This document shows positions 25,885 to 35,753 of a DNA stretch of 64,000 nt, piece after piece (positions within the stretch are counted from its first letter, which is position 1; every line of letters starts with the position of its first letter). This DNA is from Streptomyces sp. SLBN-118 (GTDB lineage Bacteria; Actinomycetota; Actinomycetes; Streptomycetales; Streptomycetaceae): assembly GCF_006715635.1 (NCBI RefSeq), contig NZ_VFNP01000001.1:186001-250000 (forward strand), given 5' to 3'. The notes below the pieces were generated by a model, which did no database searches, was not told where the DNA came from, and worked only from the letters and a program-made list of their open reading frames with translations. The translations under genes and the position numbers were made by a program.

Positions 25885-26307
25885 ATGTCCCAGAACGACG
25901 GCTTTCGCGCACTCGACCGGCAGGAGTGCCTGCGCTTGCTGACCAAGGTGCCTGTCGGCCGCGTGGTGTACACCCGGCAGGCACTGCCCGCGGTCCTGCC
26001 CATCAACTTCTCCCTGGACACGGACACTTCCGTCCTGCTCTGCACCTCGCCGGGCTCGGACCTCGTACGCGCCATCGGCGGCGTCGTGGTCGCCTTCGAG
26101 GCGGACGAATTCGACGCGGCGACCCGGTCCGGCTGGAGCGTGGTCGTCACCGGACGGGCCACCGTGGTGACCGACCCCGCCGAGCACGAACGCCTGTCGC
26201 AGAGCGGCCCCAGCTCCTGGATGCCCTTGCAGGAAGCGGTGTTCGTACGGATCGAGTCCGAGATGGTCACCGGACGCGAGCTCACGGGAGCGCGCGGCAC
26301 GCAGTGA
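25885..26307 (+). CDS. pyridoxamine-5'-phosphate oxidase-like split-barrel protein
   Basis: The 140-residue flavin-type split barrel shows LLTKVPVGRVVYTRQALP, VLPINFSLD and VVAFEADEFD..GWSVVVTGRA. Members bind FMN, F420 or heme; the substrate is unknown. ATG 25885 follows the stop of an overlapping frame. An almost identical C-terminal half occurs as a truncated copy at 41372-41662, and paralogues are at 45978 and in the fusion at 56345. It is convergent with the nitroreductase gene and preceded by a strong DevR-like box. Confidence 0.88.
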   Translation: MSQNDGFRALDRQECLRLLTKVPVGRVVYTRQALPAVLPINFSLDTDTSVLLCTSPGSDLVRAIGGVVVAFEADEFDAATRSGWSVVVTGRATVVTDPAEHERLSQSGPSSWMPLQEAVFVRIESEMVTGRELTGARGTQ

Positions 26308-26361
26308 GCCGCAACCCGCAGCGACCGCCTGGTTCTGACGCCTGCCGCGCAGACACGGCGC

Positions 26362-26393
26362 GAGCCGACGGCGCGGAGGCAGTCCGTCGGCTC
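26362..26393. terminator. hairpin between convergent genes
   Basis: GAGCCGACGG (26362-26371) pairs with CCGTCGGCTC (26384-26393) over 10 bp with a 12-base loop. It lies between the 3' ends of the split-barrel gene (26307) and the nitroreductase gene (26428), so it can serve both. Confidence 0.7.
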
Positions 26394-26427
26394 AGCCTCG
26401 TGTCGTGCTCGGTCCTCATATGAGGGC

Positions 26428-27441
26428 CTACGGCTCCGGCCCCGCGACGGAACCAGGCACAGGGTATGCAGACGCGCGGGGGGTTCTGCCGCCGTCCGGG
26501 CCGTACCCGAAGCGGATCAGCAGCTGCGGGCAGCTCCGCTGCCTCGTTCCGGCCATCGCCGCACGCAGGTCCGGCCACTCCATCGCCTGGTGCAGCATCG
26601 AGGTGCGCACCCCGCGCCGGGTCGCCGTGAGCAGCACGCGCTGAAGGGCCTGACCCGCCCCCAACCAGTCCTGCCGCCGGTCACGCGCGGTCGACAGCAA
26701 GGCCACCTGGGCGTGGCGTTCGAAACGCAGGGCAGGCAGGCGTGGCGCCGAGAGCTCTCCGGTGAAGTCCCGCACCGGCATCCGCCCGGACGCGTCCCCG
26801 GGGCCCAGGGCTGTCATGGGAATGCCGTAGGAGGTGTCCGCCCCCGGGGCGGTGACCCAGGTGCGTGTCTCGGCCATGCGGCCCGGGTGGCCCGCGTTGC
26901 GGGCCTCGGCCGCCTCGGTCAGGCGCAACAGGCGCCGGGTCCCCACGATGTCGGGGACGTCCAGGTGCGCACCCTCGATCCGGGCCGAGCCGATCATCTC
27001 CGTCACGATCGGCTCCGGCACCGGTCGGCCGGTGAAGGGCATCCGACTCGTGTGGCGCCGCTCGATGGCCTCATACAGACCGTCCAGGGACGGCTGCCCG
27101 TCGGCCTCAGGCTCGACCGTCAGTTGTACCGTGGCCAGCAGATCGGGATCGTCCGTGGCGGGGAGCAGCCGCACGACGGGGTTCCACCCCAGATGCGCAG
27201 CGGCCAAGCGGAGGTTGAAGACGGCCGCACCCACCGACAGGTACTGGGCCCGCCGCTCCGGGTCGGCCTTGGGCAATGCTCGTTCCTGGTCGACACGGAC
27301 CTCGATCGACCGGCTGTCCGGATCCAGACGGAACCGCCAGGGTTGGGTGTTGTGGATCGACGGTGCCGCCACCGCCGCGGCCAGCAGGGCCTGAACGACT
27401 GTGGCGTCGATCCCGGGTCTGTATCTCGGCTCCTTCATCAT
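26428..27441 (-). CDS. Acg-like nitroreductase-family protein
   Basis: The 338-residue protein has a nitroreductase fold with two half-domains, like the DosR-regulated mycobacterial Acg/Rv3131 family. Landmarks are AAVAAPSIHNTQPWRFRLD, RRHTSRMPFTGRPVPEP and GAGQALQRVLLTATRRGV..LHQAMEWPDLR. In Acg the FMN pocket is covered by a lid and no nitroreductase activity has been shown; FMN storage is one proposal. The start is ATG 27441 or 27438, close to AGGGAG. It is divergent from narG2 across 384 bases that carry two DevR-like boxes, which may serve both genes. Confidence 0.88.
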   Translation of the reverse strand: MMKEPRYRPGIDATVVQALLAAAVAAPSIHNTQPWRFRLDPDSRSIEVRVDQERALPKADPERRAQYLSVGAAVFNLRLAAAHLGWNPVVRLLPATDDPDLLATVQLTVEPEADGQPSLDGLYEAIERRHTSRMPFTGRPVPEPIVTEMIGSARIEGAHLDVPDIVGTRRLLRLTEAAEARNAGHPGRMAETRTWVTAPGADTSYGIPMTALGPGDASGRMPVRDFTGELSAPRLPALRFERHAQVALLSTARDRRQDWLGAGQALQRVLLTATRRGVRTSMLHQAMEWPDLRAAMAGTRQRSCPQLLIRFGYGPDGGRTPRASAYPVPGSVAGPEP

Positions 27442-27716
27442 GCTCTCCCTCGTATGCGTCAACCCTCCGCGGTTGTCCCGCTCCTGGGGAGGGTTGACCG
27501 GCCCCTCACAGCGGGCCATGCGACCTCGATTGACGAGCCGGACGACGCACGACACGCGCCGTATGCGCTGCGCCTGCGGCAGCCGGGGACGGGGGAACGG
27601 CCCCCGGAACAGGCGCGGGATGCGGTCGTACCTGACAGATGGGCATCTGCGCCTCGATCAATGCCCAGCACGCATGAAGGGCCTGCCCGACTCCCCGTCC
27701 GACCGGACCCGGCACC

Positions 27717-27766
27717 GGGGCCATTGGTCCCTGTTGCGGCCGCCCCGGAGTGGGCCGGAAGGCCAT
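27717..27766. promoter_or_regulatory. two DevR-like boxes upstream of narG2
   Basis: GGGGCCATTGGTCCCT (27717-27732) and TGGGCCGGAAGGCCAT (27751-27766) have centres 34 bases apart. They lie 94 and 60 bases before the narG2 start. The first fits the consensus exactly; the second deviates at three right-hand positions. Confidence 0.7.
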
Positions 27767-27825
27767 GTGGCAGGGACCGCCAGCCCCAGGTGCACCAAGG
27801 TCGGCACCACATAGCGTTCCCGGCC

Positions 27826-30800
27826 ATGGAGAACGATCAAAAGGCATGGCGCAAGGCGTCAAGCGCCGGTGAAGGCTGGCCGCTGGCCGCCCGCAGGCTG
27901 CTCACCCGCAGCGAGGTGTCGGCCGACGGGCGCGCCGTGTTCGGTGAGGCCGACGGCACGTGGGAAGGCTTCTACCGGGACCGCTGGTCCCACGACAAGG
28001 TGGTGCGTTCCACGCACGGCGTGAACTGCACCGGCTCCTGCTCGTGGATGGTGTACGTCAAGGACGGGATCATCACCTGGGAGCACCAGGCCACCGACTA
28101 CCCGTCGATCGGCGCCGACTGCCCCGAGTACGAGCCGCGCGGCTGCCCCCGCGGCGCGTCGTTCTCCTGGTACACCTACTCGCCCAGCCGGGTCCGCTAC
28201 CCCTACGTGCGCGGGGCACTGCTGAAGTTGTGGCGCGAGGCCCGCAAACGGCTCGGCGACCCGGTGGCGGCCTGGGCCGAGATCAACTCCGACCCCGCGA
28301 AGGCCCGTGCCTACAAGCGGGCGCGCGGCAAAGGCGGCCTGGTGCGCGCCGACTGGGACGAAGTGTCCGAGCTGATCGCCGCCGCCCAGGTCCACACCAT
28401 CAAGGCGTACGGCCCCGACCGCGTCGCCGGCTTCTCCCCGATCCCGGCCATGTCGATGGCCTCCTTCGCGGCCGGTGCCCGCTTCATGTCGCTGATCGGC
28501 GGCACGCTGCTCTCCTTCTACGACTGGTACGCCGACCTGCCGATCGCCTCACCGCAGGTCTTCGGCGACCAGACGGACGTACCGGAGGCCGCGGACTGGT
28601 GGAACGCGCGCTATCTGATCATGTGGGGTTCCAACATCCCCGTGACCCGCACGCCCGACGCGCACTTCCTCACCGAGACCCGCTACAACGGCACGAAGGT
28701 GGTCGCGGTCAGCCCCGACTACGCCGACAACGTCAAGCACGCCGACGAGTGGCTGGCCCCTCACCCCGGCACGGACGGCGCGCTCGCGATGGCCATGGGG
28801 CATGTAATCCTGCGCGAGTTCCTTGTCGACCGCGAAGTGCCCTACTTCCAGGGCTACCTGCGCAAGTTCACCGACGCGCCGTTCCTGGTGACCCTGCGCG
28901 AGCACGAGCGCGGTCTCGTCCCGGACGGGTTCCTCACGGCGGACGACCTGGGCCAGGACGAGGAGCACGCCGAGTCCAAGACGGTCGTCCTCGATGGCGT
29001 CACCGGCGAACCCGTAGTCCCGAACGGTTCGCTCGGCTTCCGCTGGGCGAAGGAGGAACAGGGCCGCTGGAACCTCGGCCTGGGTGACGTCGTGCCCGAG
29101 TTGAGCCTGCTGGAGTCGGCCGAGGACACCGCGACCGTCGCCCTGCCTCGGTTCGACGAGGGGACCACCGAGGGCGGATCGGTGATGCTGCGCGGCGTTC
29201 CGGTCCGCCGGATCGGCGGACGCCTCGTCACCACTGTCTTCGACCTGATGCTCGCCCAGTACGGGGTGAAGCGTCCCGGCCTCCCGGGCAGCTGGCCGTC
29301 GTCGTACGAGGACGCGTCCGAGCCATACACCCCGGCCTGGCAGGAGACGATCACGTCGGTGCCGGCCGAGCAGGCGGCCCGGATCGCCCGCGAGTTCGCC
29401 CGCAGTGCCGAGCGCACCAACGGCCGTTCCATGATCGCGATGGGGGCGGGCACCAACCACTGGTTCCACTCGGACACCATCTACCGCGCCTTCCTGGCGC
29501 TGACCACGCTGACCGGCTGTCAGGGCGTCAACGGCGGCGGCTGGGCCCACTACGTCGGCCAGGAGAAGGTCCGCCCGGTCACCGGGCAGCAGCACCTGTC
29601 GTTCGCCTTCGACTGGCAGCGGCCCACCCGCCACATGGCCGGAACCTCCTACTGGTACCTCAACACCGACCAGTGGCGCTACGAGGCGTTCGGACCCGAC
29701 GAACTGGCCTCCCCACTGGGGGAAGGGCGGTTCAAGGGCAAGGGGTTCGCCGACTGCCTGGCACAGGCCGTACGCCTGGGCTGGACACCCGGTCATCCCG
29801 GCTTCAACCGCAACCCGCTCGACCTGACAGACGAGGCGGCCGCCCAAGGTCGTCCGGTCGCCGAGCACATCGTCGACGAGCTGAAGTCGGGGCGCCTGCG
29901 GTTCGCCGTCGAGGACCCCGACGACCCGGCCAACTTCCCGCGGGTGCTGACCGTGTGGCGGGCGAACCTGCTGGGCTCGTCCGGCAAGGGCAACGAGTAC
30001 TTCCTGCGCCATCTGCTGGGCACGGACGCGGCGGTCCGCTCCGAGGAGACCCCGCCCGAGCACCGGCCGAAGGACGTGGTGTGGCGAGACGAGGCGCCCG
30101 AGGGCAAGCTCGACCTGCTGGTCACGATGGACTTCCGGATGACCTCCACCGGGCTGCTCTCCGACGTGGTCCTGCCGGCGGCGACCTGGTACGAGAAGGA
30201 CGATCTGTCCAGCACGGACATGCACCCCTTCGTGCACGCCTTCACCCCGGCCATCGCCCCGCCCTGGCAGGCCCGCACCGACTACGACAGCTTCCTCACG
30301 ATTGCCGACAGGTTCAGCGAGCTGGCGGCCGAGCATCTGGGGACGCGTACCGACGTCCTGGCGGTGCCGCTGCTGCACGACACCCCCGACGAGCTCGCCC
30401 AGCCGGGCGGCGTTGTGCGGGACTGGAAGAACGGGGAGTGCGAGCCGATCCCGGGCCGCACCATGCCCAAGCTCGTCGTCATCGAGCGGGACTACGCCGC
30501 GACCGCGCAGAAGATGCGCGCTGTCGGCCCGCTGCTGGACACTCTGGGCACCACCACCAAGGGCGTCACCGTCCACCCGAACCAGGAGATCGACGACCTC
30601 CGGCACCGCAACGGCACCGTCAGGGACGGAGTCGCCGCCGGACGGCCCTCCCTCGCCACCGCGTCCCACATGTGCGAAGCGATCCTCGCCCTGTCCGGCA
30701 CCACCAACGGCCGTCTGGCCACCGAGGGCTTCAAGGAGCTCGAGCGGCAGACCGGCAGCGAGGGATTGGTGGAACTCGCCTCCGAACGCGAGGCAGAACG

Positions 30801-31524
30801 GATCACCTTCGCCGACACCCGCACCCAGCCCCGCTCCGTGATCACGTCCTACGAGTGGTCCGGCTCGGAGACCGGAGGCCGCCGCTACTCCCCGTTCGTC
30901 ATCAACACCGAGCACAAGAAGCCCTGGCACACCCTCACTGGCCGCCAGCACTTCTTCGTCCAGCACGACTGGATGGCCGAGCTGGGCGAACAACTGCCCG
31001 TCTACCGGCCCCCGTTGAACACGCCCCGGCACTACGGCGACGAGCATCTGCGCGAGGACGGCCGGGCGGAAGTGACGGTCCGCTACCTGACCCCGCACTC
31101 GAAATGGTCCATCCACTCGAACTACCAGGACAACAAGTACATGCTCGATCTGTCCCGGGGCGGACCCACGATCTGGATGTCGTCGCAGGACGCCGAGAAG
31201 ATCGGCGTGAAGGACAACGAGTGGATCGAGGCGTACAACCGCAACGGCGTCGTCGCCGCCCGGGCCGTGGTCACGCACCGCATGCCGGAGGGCACCGTGT
31301 ACATGTACCACGCCCAGGACCGCAACGTGAACGTGCCGAAGACCGAGGTCAGCGGGAAGCGCGGCGGCATCCACAACTCCCTCACGCGGCTGTTGCTCAA
31401 GCCCACCCATCTCGCGGGTGGCTATGCGCAATTCACGTACGCCTTCAACTACTACGGCCCGACCGGCAACCAGCGCGACGAGGTCACCGTCATCCGCCGC
31501 CGCAGCCAGCAAGTGGAGTACTGA
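27826..31524 (+). CDS. narG: respiratory nitrate reductase alpha (molybdenum) subunit, copy 2
   Basis: A complete 1232-residue NarG with HGVNCTGSC ([4Fe-4S], His ligand), DWYADLPIASPQVFGDQTDVPE (molybdenum Asp) and GAGTNHWFHSDTIYRAFLAL. It is highly similar to copy 1 across the whole length, but it differs throughout and runs on the opposite strand, so this is not a recent tandem duplication. ATG 27826 begins MENDQKAWRKASSAGEGW. It starts the narGHJI-2 operon, with two DevR-like boxes upstream that suggest induction by oxygen limitation through DevR. Confidence 0.97.
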   Translation: MENDQKAWRKASSAGEGWPLAARRLLTRSEVSADGRAVFGEADGTWEGFYRDRWSHDKVVRSTHGVNCTGSCSWMVYVKDGIITWEHQATDYPSIGADCPEYEPRGCPRGASFSWYTYSPSRVRYPYVRGALLKLWREARKRLGDPVAAWAEINSDPAKARAYKRARGKGGLVRADWDEVSELIAAAQVHTIKAYGPDRVAGFSPIPAMSMASFAAGARFMSLIGGTLLSFYDWYADLPIASPQVFGDQTDVPEAADWWNARYLIMWGSNIPVTRTPDAHFLTETRYNGTKVVAVSPDYADNVKHADEWLAPHPGTDGALAMAMGHVILREFLVDREVPYFQGYLRKFTDAPFLVTLREHERGLVPDGFLTADDLGQDEEHAESKTVVLDGVTGEPVVPNGSLGFRWAKEEQGRWNLGLGDVVPELSLLESAEDTATVALPRFDEGTTEGGSVMLRGVPVRRIGGRLVTTVFDLMLAQYGVKRPGLPGSWPSSYEDASEPYTPAWQETITSVPAEQAARIAREFARSAERTNGRSMIAMGAGTNHWFHSDTIYRAFLALTTLTGCQGVNGGGWAHYVGQEKVRPVTGQQHLSFAFDWQRPTRHMAGTSYWYLNTDQWRYEAFGPDELASPLGEGRFKGKGFADCLAQAVRLGWTPGHPGFNRNPLDLTDEAAAQGRPVAEHIVDELKSGRLRFAVEDPDDPANFPRVLTVWRANLLGSSGKGNEYFLRHLLGTDAAVRSEETPPEHRPKDVVWRDEAPEGKLDLLVTMDFRMTSTGLLSDVVLPAATWYEKDDLSSTDMHPFVHAFTPAIAPPWQARTDYDSFLTIADRFSELAAEHLGTRTDVLAVPLLHDTPDELAQPGGVVRDWKNGECEPIPGRTMPKLVVIERDYAATAQKMRAVGPLLDTLGTTTKGVTVHPNQEIDDLRHRNGTVRDGVAAGRPSLATASHMCEAILALSGTTNGRLATEGFKELERQTGSEGLVELASEREAERITFADTRTQPRSVITSYEWSGSETGGRRYSPFVINTEHKKPWHTLTGRQHFFVQHDWMAELGEQLPVYRPPLNTPRHYGDEHLREDGRAEVTVRYLTPHSKWSIHSNYQDNKYMLDLSRGGPTIWMSSQDAEKIGVKDNEWIEAYNRNGVVAARAVVTHRMPEGTVYMYHAQDRNVNVPKTEVSGKRGGIHNSLTRLLLKPTHLAGGYAQFTYAFNYYGPTGNQRDEVTVIRRRSQQVEY

Positions 31525-31525
31525 C

Positions 31526-33070
31526 ATGCGCGTCATGGCACAGATCGCGATGGTGATGAACCTCGACAAGTGCATCGGCTGCCACACCTGCTCCGTCACC
31601 TGCAAGCAGACGTGGACCAACCGCACGGGTGTCGAGTACGCCTGGTTCAACAACGTCGAGACCAAGCCCGGTGTCGGCTACCCGCGCCGCTACGAGGACC
31701 AGGAGCACTGGAAGGGCGGCTGGATGCTCGACAAGCGCGGGCGTCTCGTCCTGCGCTCCGGGGGCCGGATCAAGCGGCTGCTGTCGCTGTTCTCCAACCC
31801 CGACCTGCCGGCCATCGAGGACTACTACGAGCCGGTCACCTACGACTACGACAACCTGGTCAACGCCCCGGCCGGTCCGGACATGCCCGTCGCCCGGCCT
31901 CGCTCGGTCCTCACCGGCAAGCCCACCGCCATCACCTGGGGGGCCAACTGGGAGGACGGCCTGGGCGGCGCACCCGAGAACGCCGCCGGCGACCCCAACC
32001 TCAGCGGGGAATGGGCGGAGAAGGTGAAGTTCGAGTTCGAGCAGACCTTCCTCTTCCACCTGCCCCGCCTGTGCGAGCACTGCCTCAACCCGGCCTGCGT
32101 CTCCGCCTGCCCGTCGGGCGCGATGTACAAGCGGGTCGAGGACGGCATCGTTCTCGTCGACCAGGACCGGTGCCGGGGCTGGCGCATGTGCGTAACCGCG
32201 TGCCCGTACAAGAAGGTGTACGTCAACCACGCCACCGGCAAAGCCGAGAAGTGCACCTTCTGCTTCCCCCGCGTCGAGGCCGGCCAGCCCACCGTCTGTT
32301 CCGAGACCTGCGTCGGCCGCCTGCGCTACCTCGGCCTGCTGCTCTACGACGCCGACCGGGTCGGCGAGGCCGCGGCCACCCCGGACGACCACGACCTGCT
32401 GGACGCTCAGCGCGGGGTGTTCCTCGACCCGCACGACCCCGAAGTCCGCGCGGCAGCACGCGAGTCGGGTATCCCCGAGGACTGGCTGGACGCCGCCCGC
32501 CGATCCCCGGTCCACGACCTGGTGATGCGGTACAAGGTGGCCCTGCCGCTGCACCCGGAGTACCGGACCATGCCGATGGTCTGGTACGTGCCCCCGCTCT
32601 CCCCCGTCCTGGACGCCGTCGACGCGGCGGGCGGCAACCAGGACGACCCCGACCACGTCTTCGCCGCCGTCACCCGCCTGCGCATCCCACTGGAGTACCT
32701 GGCGGAACTGTTCACCGCCGGAGACACCGACGTCGTCGCCGGCGTCCTGATGAAGCTCACCGCCCTGCGCTCATACATGCGCGAACGCACCCTCGGCGAG
32801 GCCGGCGACGAGACGGCGCTGAAGGCGGTCGGGCTCACCGCCCGGCAGGCGGAGGACCTGCACCGGCTCCTCGCCGTCGCCAAGTATGCCGACCGCTATG
32901 TCGTCCCGGCCGCGCACAAGGAGGACGCCGCCGCGCTGACCGCGATGGAGAACCGCTGCCCGGTCGAGTCCTCCGGCGACCCGCAGCCCGCCGACGGCCG
33001 CCGCGTGATGCTCGGCATCCCCACCCTGCGCCGCCGTACGCCAAAAGCCCCCACCGGAGGCCACCTGTGA
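31526..33070 (+). CDS. narH: respiratory nitrate reductase beta (iron-sulfur) subunit, copy 2
   Basis: The 514-residue protein has the same four clusters as copy 1: CIGCHTCSVTCK, CEHCLNPACVSACPSGA, CRGWRMCVTACPYKK (Trp, so [3Fe-4S]) and CTFCFPRV..CSETC. ATG 31526 lies one base after the narG stop TGA. It lacks the glycine-rich tail of copy 1. Its stop overlaps the GTG of narJ (GTGA). Confidence 0.97.
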   Translation: MRVMAQIAMVMNLDKCIGCHTCSVTCKQTWTNRTGVEYAWFNNVETKPGVGYPRRYEDQEHWKGGWMLDKRGRLVLRSGGRIKRLLSLFSNPDLPAIEDYYEPVTYDYDNLVNAPAGPDMPVARPRSVLTGKPTAITWGANWEDGLGGAPENAAGDPNLSGEWAEKVKFEFEQTFLFHLPRLCEHCLNPACVSACPSGAMYKRVEDGIVLVDQDRCRGWRMCVTACPYKKVYVNHATGKAEKCTFCFPRVEAGQPTVCSETCVGRLRYLGLLLYDADRVGEAAATPDDHDLLDAQRGVFLDPHDPEVRAAARESGIPEDWLDAARRSPVHDLVMRYKVALPLHPEYRTMPMVWYVPPLSPVLDAVDAAGGNQDDPDHVFAAVTRLRIPLEYLAELFTAGDTDVVAGVLMKLTALRSYMRERTLGEAGDETALKAVGLTARQAEDLHRLLAVAKYADRYVVPAAHKEDAAALTAMENRCPVESSGDPQPADGRRVMLGIPTLRRRTPKAPTGGHL

Positions 33071-33858
33071 GTCCGCTGCCCGCAACCATTCCCGCCCTCG
33101 TCCGCACCCGCGTCCGGGCAGCCGTACGCCGCGCGGCCCGGCTCACACCTGAGGAGACGACCGGCCGAGCCCTGATACTGCGGCTCGTGTCGTTGCTCCT
33201 GCAGTACCCCGACTCCGAACTAACCGCGGCACGCACGGAGTTGACAACCGTAGTGGAGGCCCTTCCGGCCACGCCCGCGGCGGAACACCTGGCCCGGTTC
33301 ACCACATGGTTCGCCGCACAAACTCCCGACGCGCTGGAGCGCCACTACGTCGAGATGTTCGACCTACGCCGCAAGAGCAGCCTCTACCTCACCTACTACC
33401 TGCACGGCGACACCCGCCGCCGGGGCATGGCCCTGCTCACCCTCAACCAGCGGTACAGGGCCGCGGGCTGGGACACCGGCGGCGGCGAACTGCCCGACCA
33501 CCTGCCGGTCGTGCTCGAGTTCGCCGCCCTCGTAGGCCCGGGTGGTGGCGAGGCACCACTGCGCCAGCACCGACGCGGGCTGGAGCTGATCCACCAGGCA
33601 CTGACCGACGCCGACTCCCCGTACCGGCACGTCCTGGGCGCGCTGCTCACCCTGCTGCCGCCGCCCACCGAGGCCGACCGCGCGGCGGTGGCCCAGCTCG
33701 TCGCCGAGGGCCCGGCGAACGAGGAGGTCGGCCTCGACCCCTACGGGACGTACGGAGACGGCGAGTTCGCCCCTCCGGGCACCTTCGTGCCGCCGGCGCC
33801 CGCCCCGTCGACTTGCGTGCCACCCGCTCCGACCAGCCGTACGGAAGGCCCCCGATGA
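33067..33858 (+). CDS. narJ: nitrate reductase assembly chaperone, copy 2
   Basis: The 263-residue NarJ-family chaperone shows LVSLLLQYPDSELTA, MFDLRRKSSLYLTYYLHGDTRRRG and GELPDHLPVVLEFAALVG. It starts at GTG 33067 inside the narH stop (GTGA) and ends in ATGA with narI. A basic N-terminal extension and a proline-rich C-terminal tail (APPGTFVPPAPAPSTCVPPA) make it 40 residues longer than copy 1. Confidence 0.95.
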   Translation: MSPLPATIPALVRTRVRAAVRRAARLTPEETTGRALILRLVSLLLQYPDSELTAARTELTTVVEALPATPAAEHLARFTTWFAAQTPDALERHYVEMFDLRRKSSLYLTYYLHGDTRRRGMALLTLNQRYRAAGWDTGGGELPDHLPVVLEFAALVGPGGGEAPLRQHRRGLELIHQALTDADSPYRHVLGALLTLLPPPTEADRAAVAQLVAEGPANEEVGLDPYGTYGDGEFAPPGTFVPPAPAPSTCVPPAPTSRTEGPR

Positions 33859-34637
33859 GCGCCGTCCCCGCCCCTCCGGCCGCCGCTTCCACCAGCGGCG
33901 CAAATCTTCTCCTGTGGGTCGCCGTCCCCTACATCTGCCTTGCGGTGTTCGTCGTCGGGCACGTCTGGCGCTACCGCCAGGACCAGTTCGGCTGGACCTC
34001 GCGCACCAGCCAGCTCCTCGAACACCGCTGGCTGCGCTGGGGCAGCCCGCTGTTCCACCTGGGCGCCTTCATGGTGATCGCCGGGCATGTCGTGGGCCTC
34101 GCCGTTCCTGATACCTGGACCGAGGCCGTGGGCATCACCGAGCACGCTTACCACACCACGGCCGTCTGGGCGGGGTCCGTGGCGGGCGTCGCCATGGTCA
34201 CCGGACTCGGCATGCTGTGCGCTCGTCGGCTGCTGACACGATCAATCCGGCTGGGCACCGACCGCAGCGACAAACTGCTCTTCCCGCTGCTGTCCGCCAC
34301 CGTCCTGCTGGGCATAAGCGCCACAGCCGCGCACAACGTGTTCGGCGCCGGCTACGACTACCGCTCCACCGTCTCCGTATGGTTCCGCGGCCTGTTCGTC
34401 CTCCAGCCGCAACCGGAAGCCATCGCCGGCGCCCCACTGCTGTTCCAGTTGCACGCCCTGACCGCCTGCCTGCTCTTCGCCGCCTGGCCGTTCACCCGCC
34501 TCGTCCACGTATGGAGCGCCCCCATCGGATATCTCGCCCGGCCCTACCTGGTCTACCGAAGGCGGGCCACACCGGCGTCGGCCCCGACAGCCGCGGGCCG
34601 GCCCCGGTCAGCCTCCGGCTCCCGGCGAGCCGCATAA
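33855..34637 (+). CDS. narI: respiratory nitrate reductase gamma subunit, copy 2
   Basis: The 260-residue cytochrome b subunit has five membrane segments and the heme histidines in GHVWRYR, LFHLGAFMVIAGHVVG and LFQLHALTACLLFAAWPF. ATG 33855 overlaps the narJ stop. It ends the plus-strand narGHJI-2 operon. The C-terminus is a basic, Ala/Pro-rich cytosolic tail. No clear terminator follows. Confidence 0.96.
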   Translation: MSAVPAPPAAASTSGANLLLWVAVPYICLAVFVVGHVWRYRQDQFGWTSRTSQLLEHRWLRWGSPLFHLGAFMVIAGHVVGLAVPDTWTEAVGITEHAYHTTAVWAGSVAGVAMVTGLGMLCARRLLTRSIRLGTDRSDKLLFPLLSATVLLGISATAAHNVFGAGYDYRSTVSVWFRGLFVLQPQPEAIAGAPLLFQLHALTACLLFAAWPFTRLVHVWSAPIGYLARPYLVYRRRATPASAPTAAGRPRSASGSRRAA

Positions 34638-35225
34638 GTCACGGACCCGCGCTCGCTCCGGACGCCACGACCGCCCAGCCCACGCACGCAGCGGGCGCGA
34701 GCCGCCGAACGGGCGCCCAGCGTCATGCTGCCCACCCCGGAGCCGTCCAAGTCCGGGGCGCCTTCCACAGCATGACCGACGCCCGGCCGTGTGCCCTGCC
34801 CTGAGAAGCGCACCACATCGGCGCGTCCTTCGTCGAGGTGGTCCTGCTGGAGGCCGACCGGCGCCACCCCGGCAGCGGGCCGTCATCGGCGGAGGCTTCT
34901 TCTTCGCGCTCGACGGCGGCAAGGGCCAGCCAAAGACTAATGCTGCCTCTGATGCACTCTCTGGACCATTCGGAGCACCTTCCTGCTCTCCATGAGTGAC
35001 TAATCGGAATGGTGCGCGTGCACCCGCGTCGCCGGTGGAACGTTCGTCCCCGAAATGAAGCCGCTGCCGCTATCGCGATGGAAAGGCATCTCACCGATTC
35101 AGCATGCTTCCTGAAAGCCCATCAGGAACCGCCCGTGTGCAATGTTCGTGCTGGTGAAAGCTGAACGAGTTGTCTCTCCGTCTGCCTGACCGGCGGACCT
35201 TGCGCTCGTGGAGAGGAAAACAGGA
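34638..35225. other. 588-base gap without a recognisable gene
   Basis: Frames exist on both strands but none has a recognisable domain or a good start. The region presumably holds the narGHJI-2 terminator and the promoter of the secreted protein. GAGAGGA at 35211-35217 is the latter's binding site. I see no DevR-like box here. Confidence 0.55.
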
Positions 35226-35753
35226 ATGAAGAAGCTCGCCTGGACTGCCAGGGGTGTTGCGGCAGTCTCCGGAGCCCTGCTCGTCGGCGTTCTCGCGGCC
35301 CCACCCGCGGCTGCGGACAGCGATTCAGGAGTTTCCTTCGCCCAGGAACTGTCCGACAGCATCGCGTCCAGCTTCAACGGCGGGTCCCGCTGTGGACCGG
35401 TCGGCCGCGACGTCAGCTCCGCCGTCGTCGACTTCGGCGGCAGCGACCTGTTCGAGACGGAGTTCCGCGCGGCGACCGACCGCTGGGGGCACGCCTTCCT
35501 CAACGACAGCCGGAATCCGGGAGTCTGGATCAATCTCGCGCTGGTCGCCGGCGCTCCCAGTTGCACGGTGGACACCTCCTTGGCAGTCACCGAGTCGGAT
35601 GACCCCGGCCACCTCTTCATCACCCTGCTGGCCGGCAACGGTGTGATCTACCGCGCCCAGTGCGACACCGTCGTCGGGACGCCCTTCACCCCGGAGAACA
35701 TTGCGGCAGCGTGTGGCGCCGGGTTCGCTGCTGTTCCGGGTACGCCCGTCTGA
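35226..35753 (+). CDS. secreted protein with four cysteines, unknown function
   Basis: The 175-residue protein has a Sec signal peptide: MKKLAWTARG, then a hydrophobic core AAVSGALLVGVLAAPP, with cleavage after AAA near residue 31. The mature part has four Cys (SRCGP, PSCTV, AQCDT, AACGA), enough for two disulfides, and no known domain. GAGAGGA precedes ATG 35226. It is monocistronic between narI2 and the dehydrogenase gene. I do not recognise a family. Confidence 0.8.
   Translation: MKKLAWTARGVAAVSGALLVGVLAAPPAAADSDSGVSFAQELSDSIASSFNGGSRCGPVGRDVSSAVVDFGGSDLFETEFRAATDRWGHAFLNDSRNPGVWINLALVAGAPSCTVDTSLAVTESDDPGHLFITLLAGNGVIYRAQCDTVVGTPFTPENIAAACGAGFAAVPGTPV

Noticed and set aside
28549..31665. 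A 1038-codon open frame antisense to narG2
   Set aside because: Same artefact; its sequence is low-complexity Gly/Val/Arg without domains.
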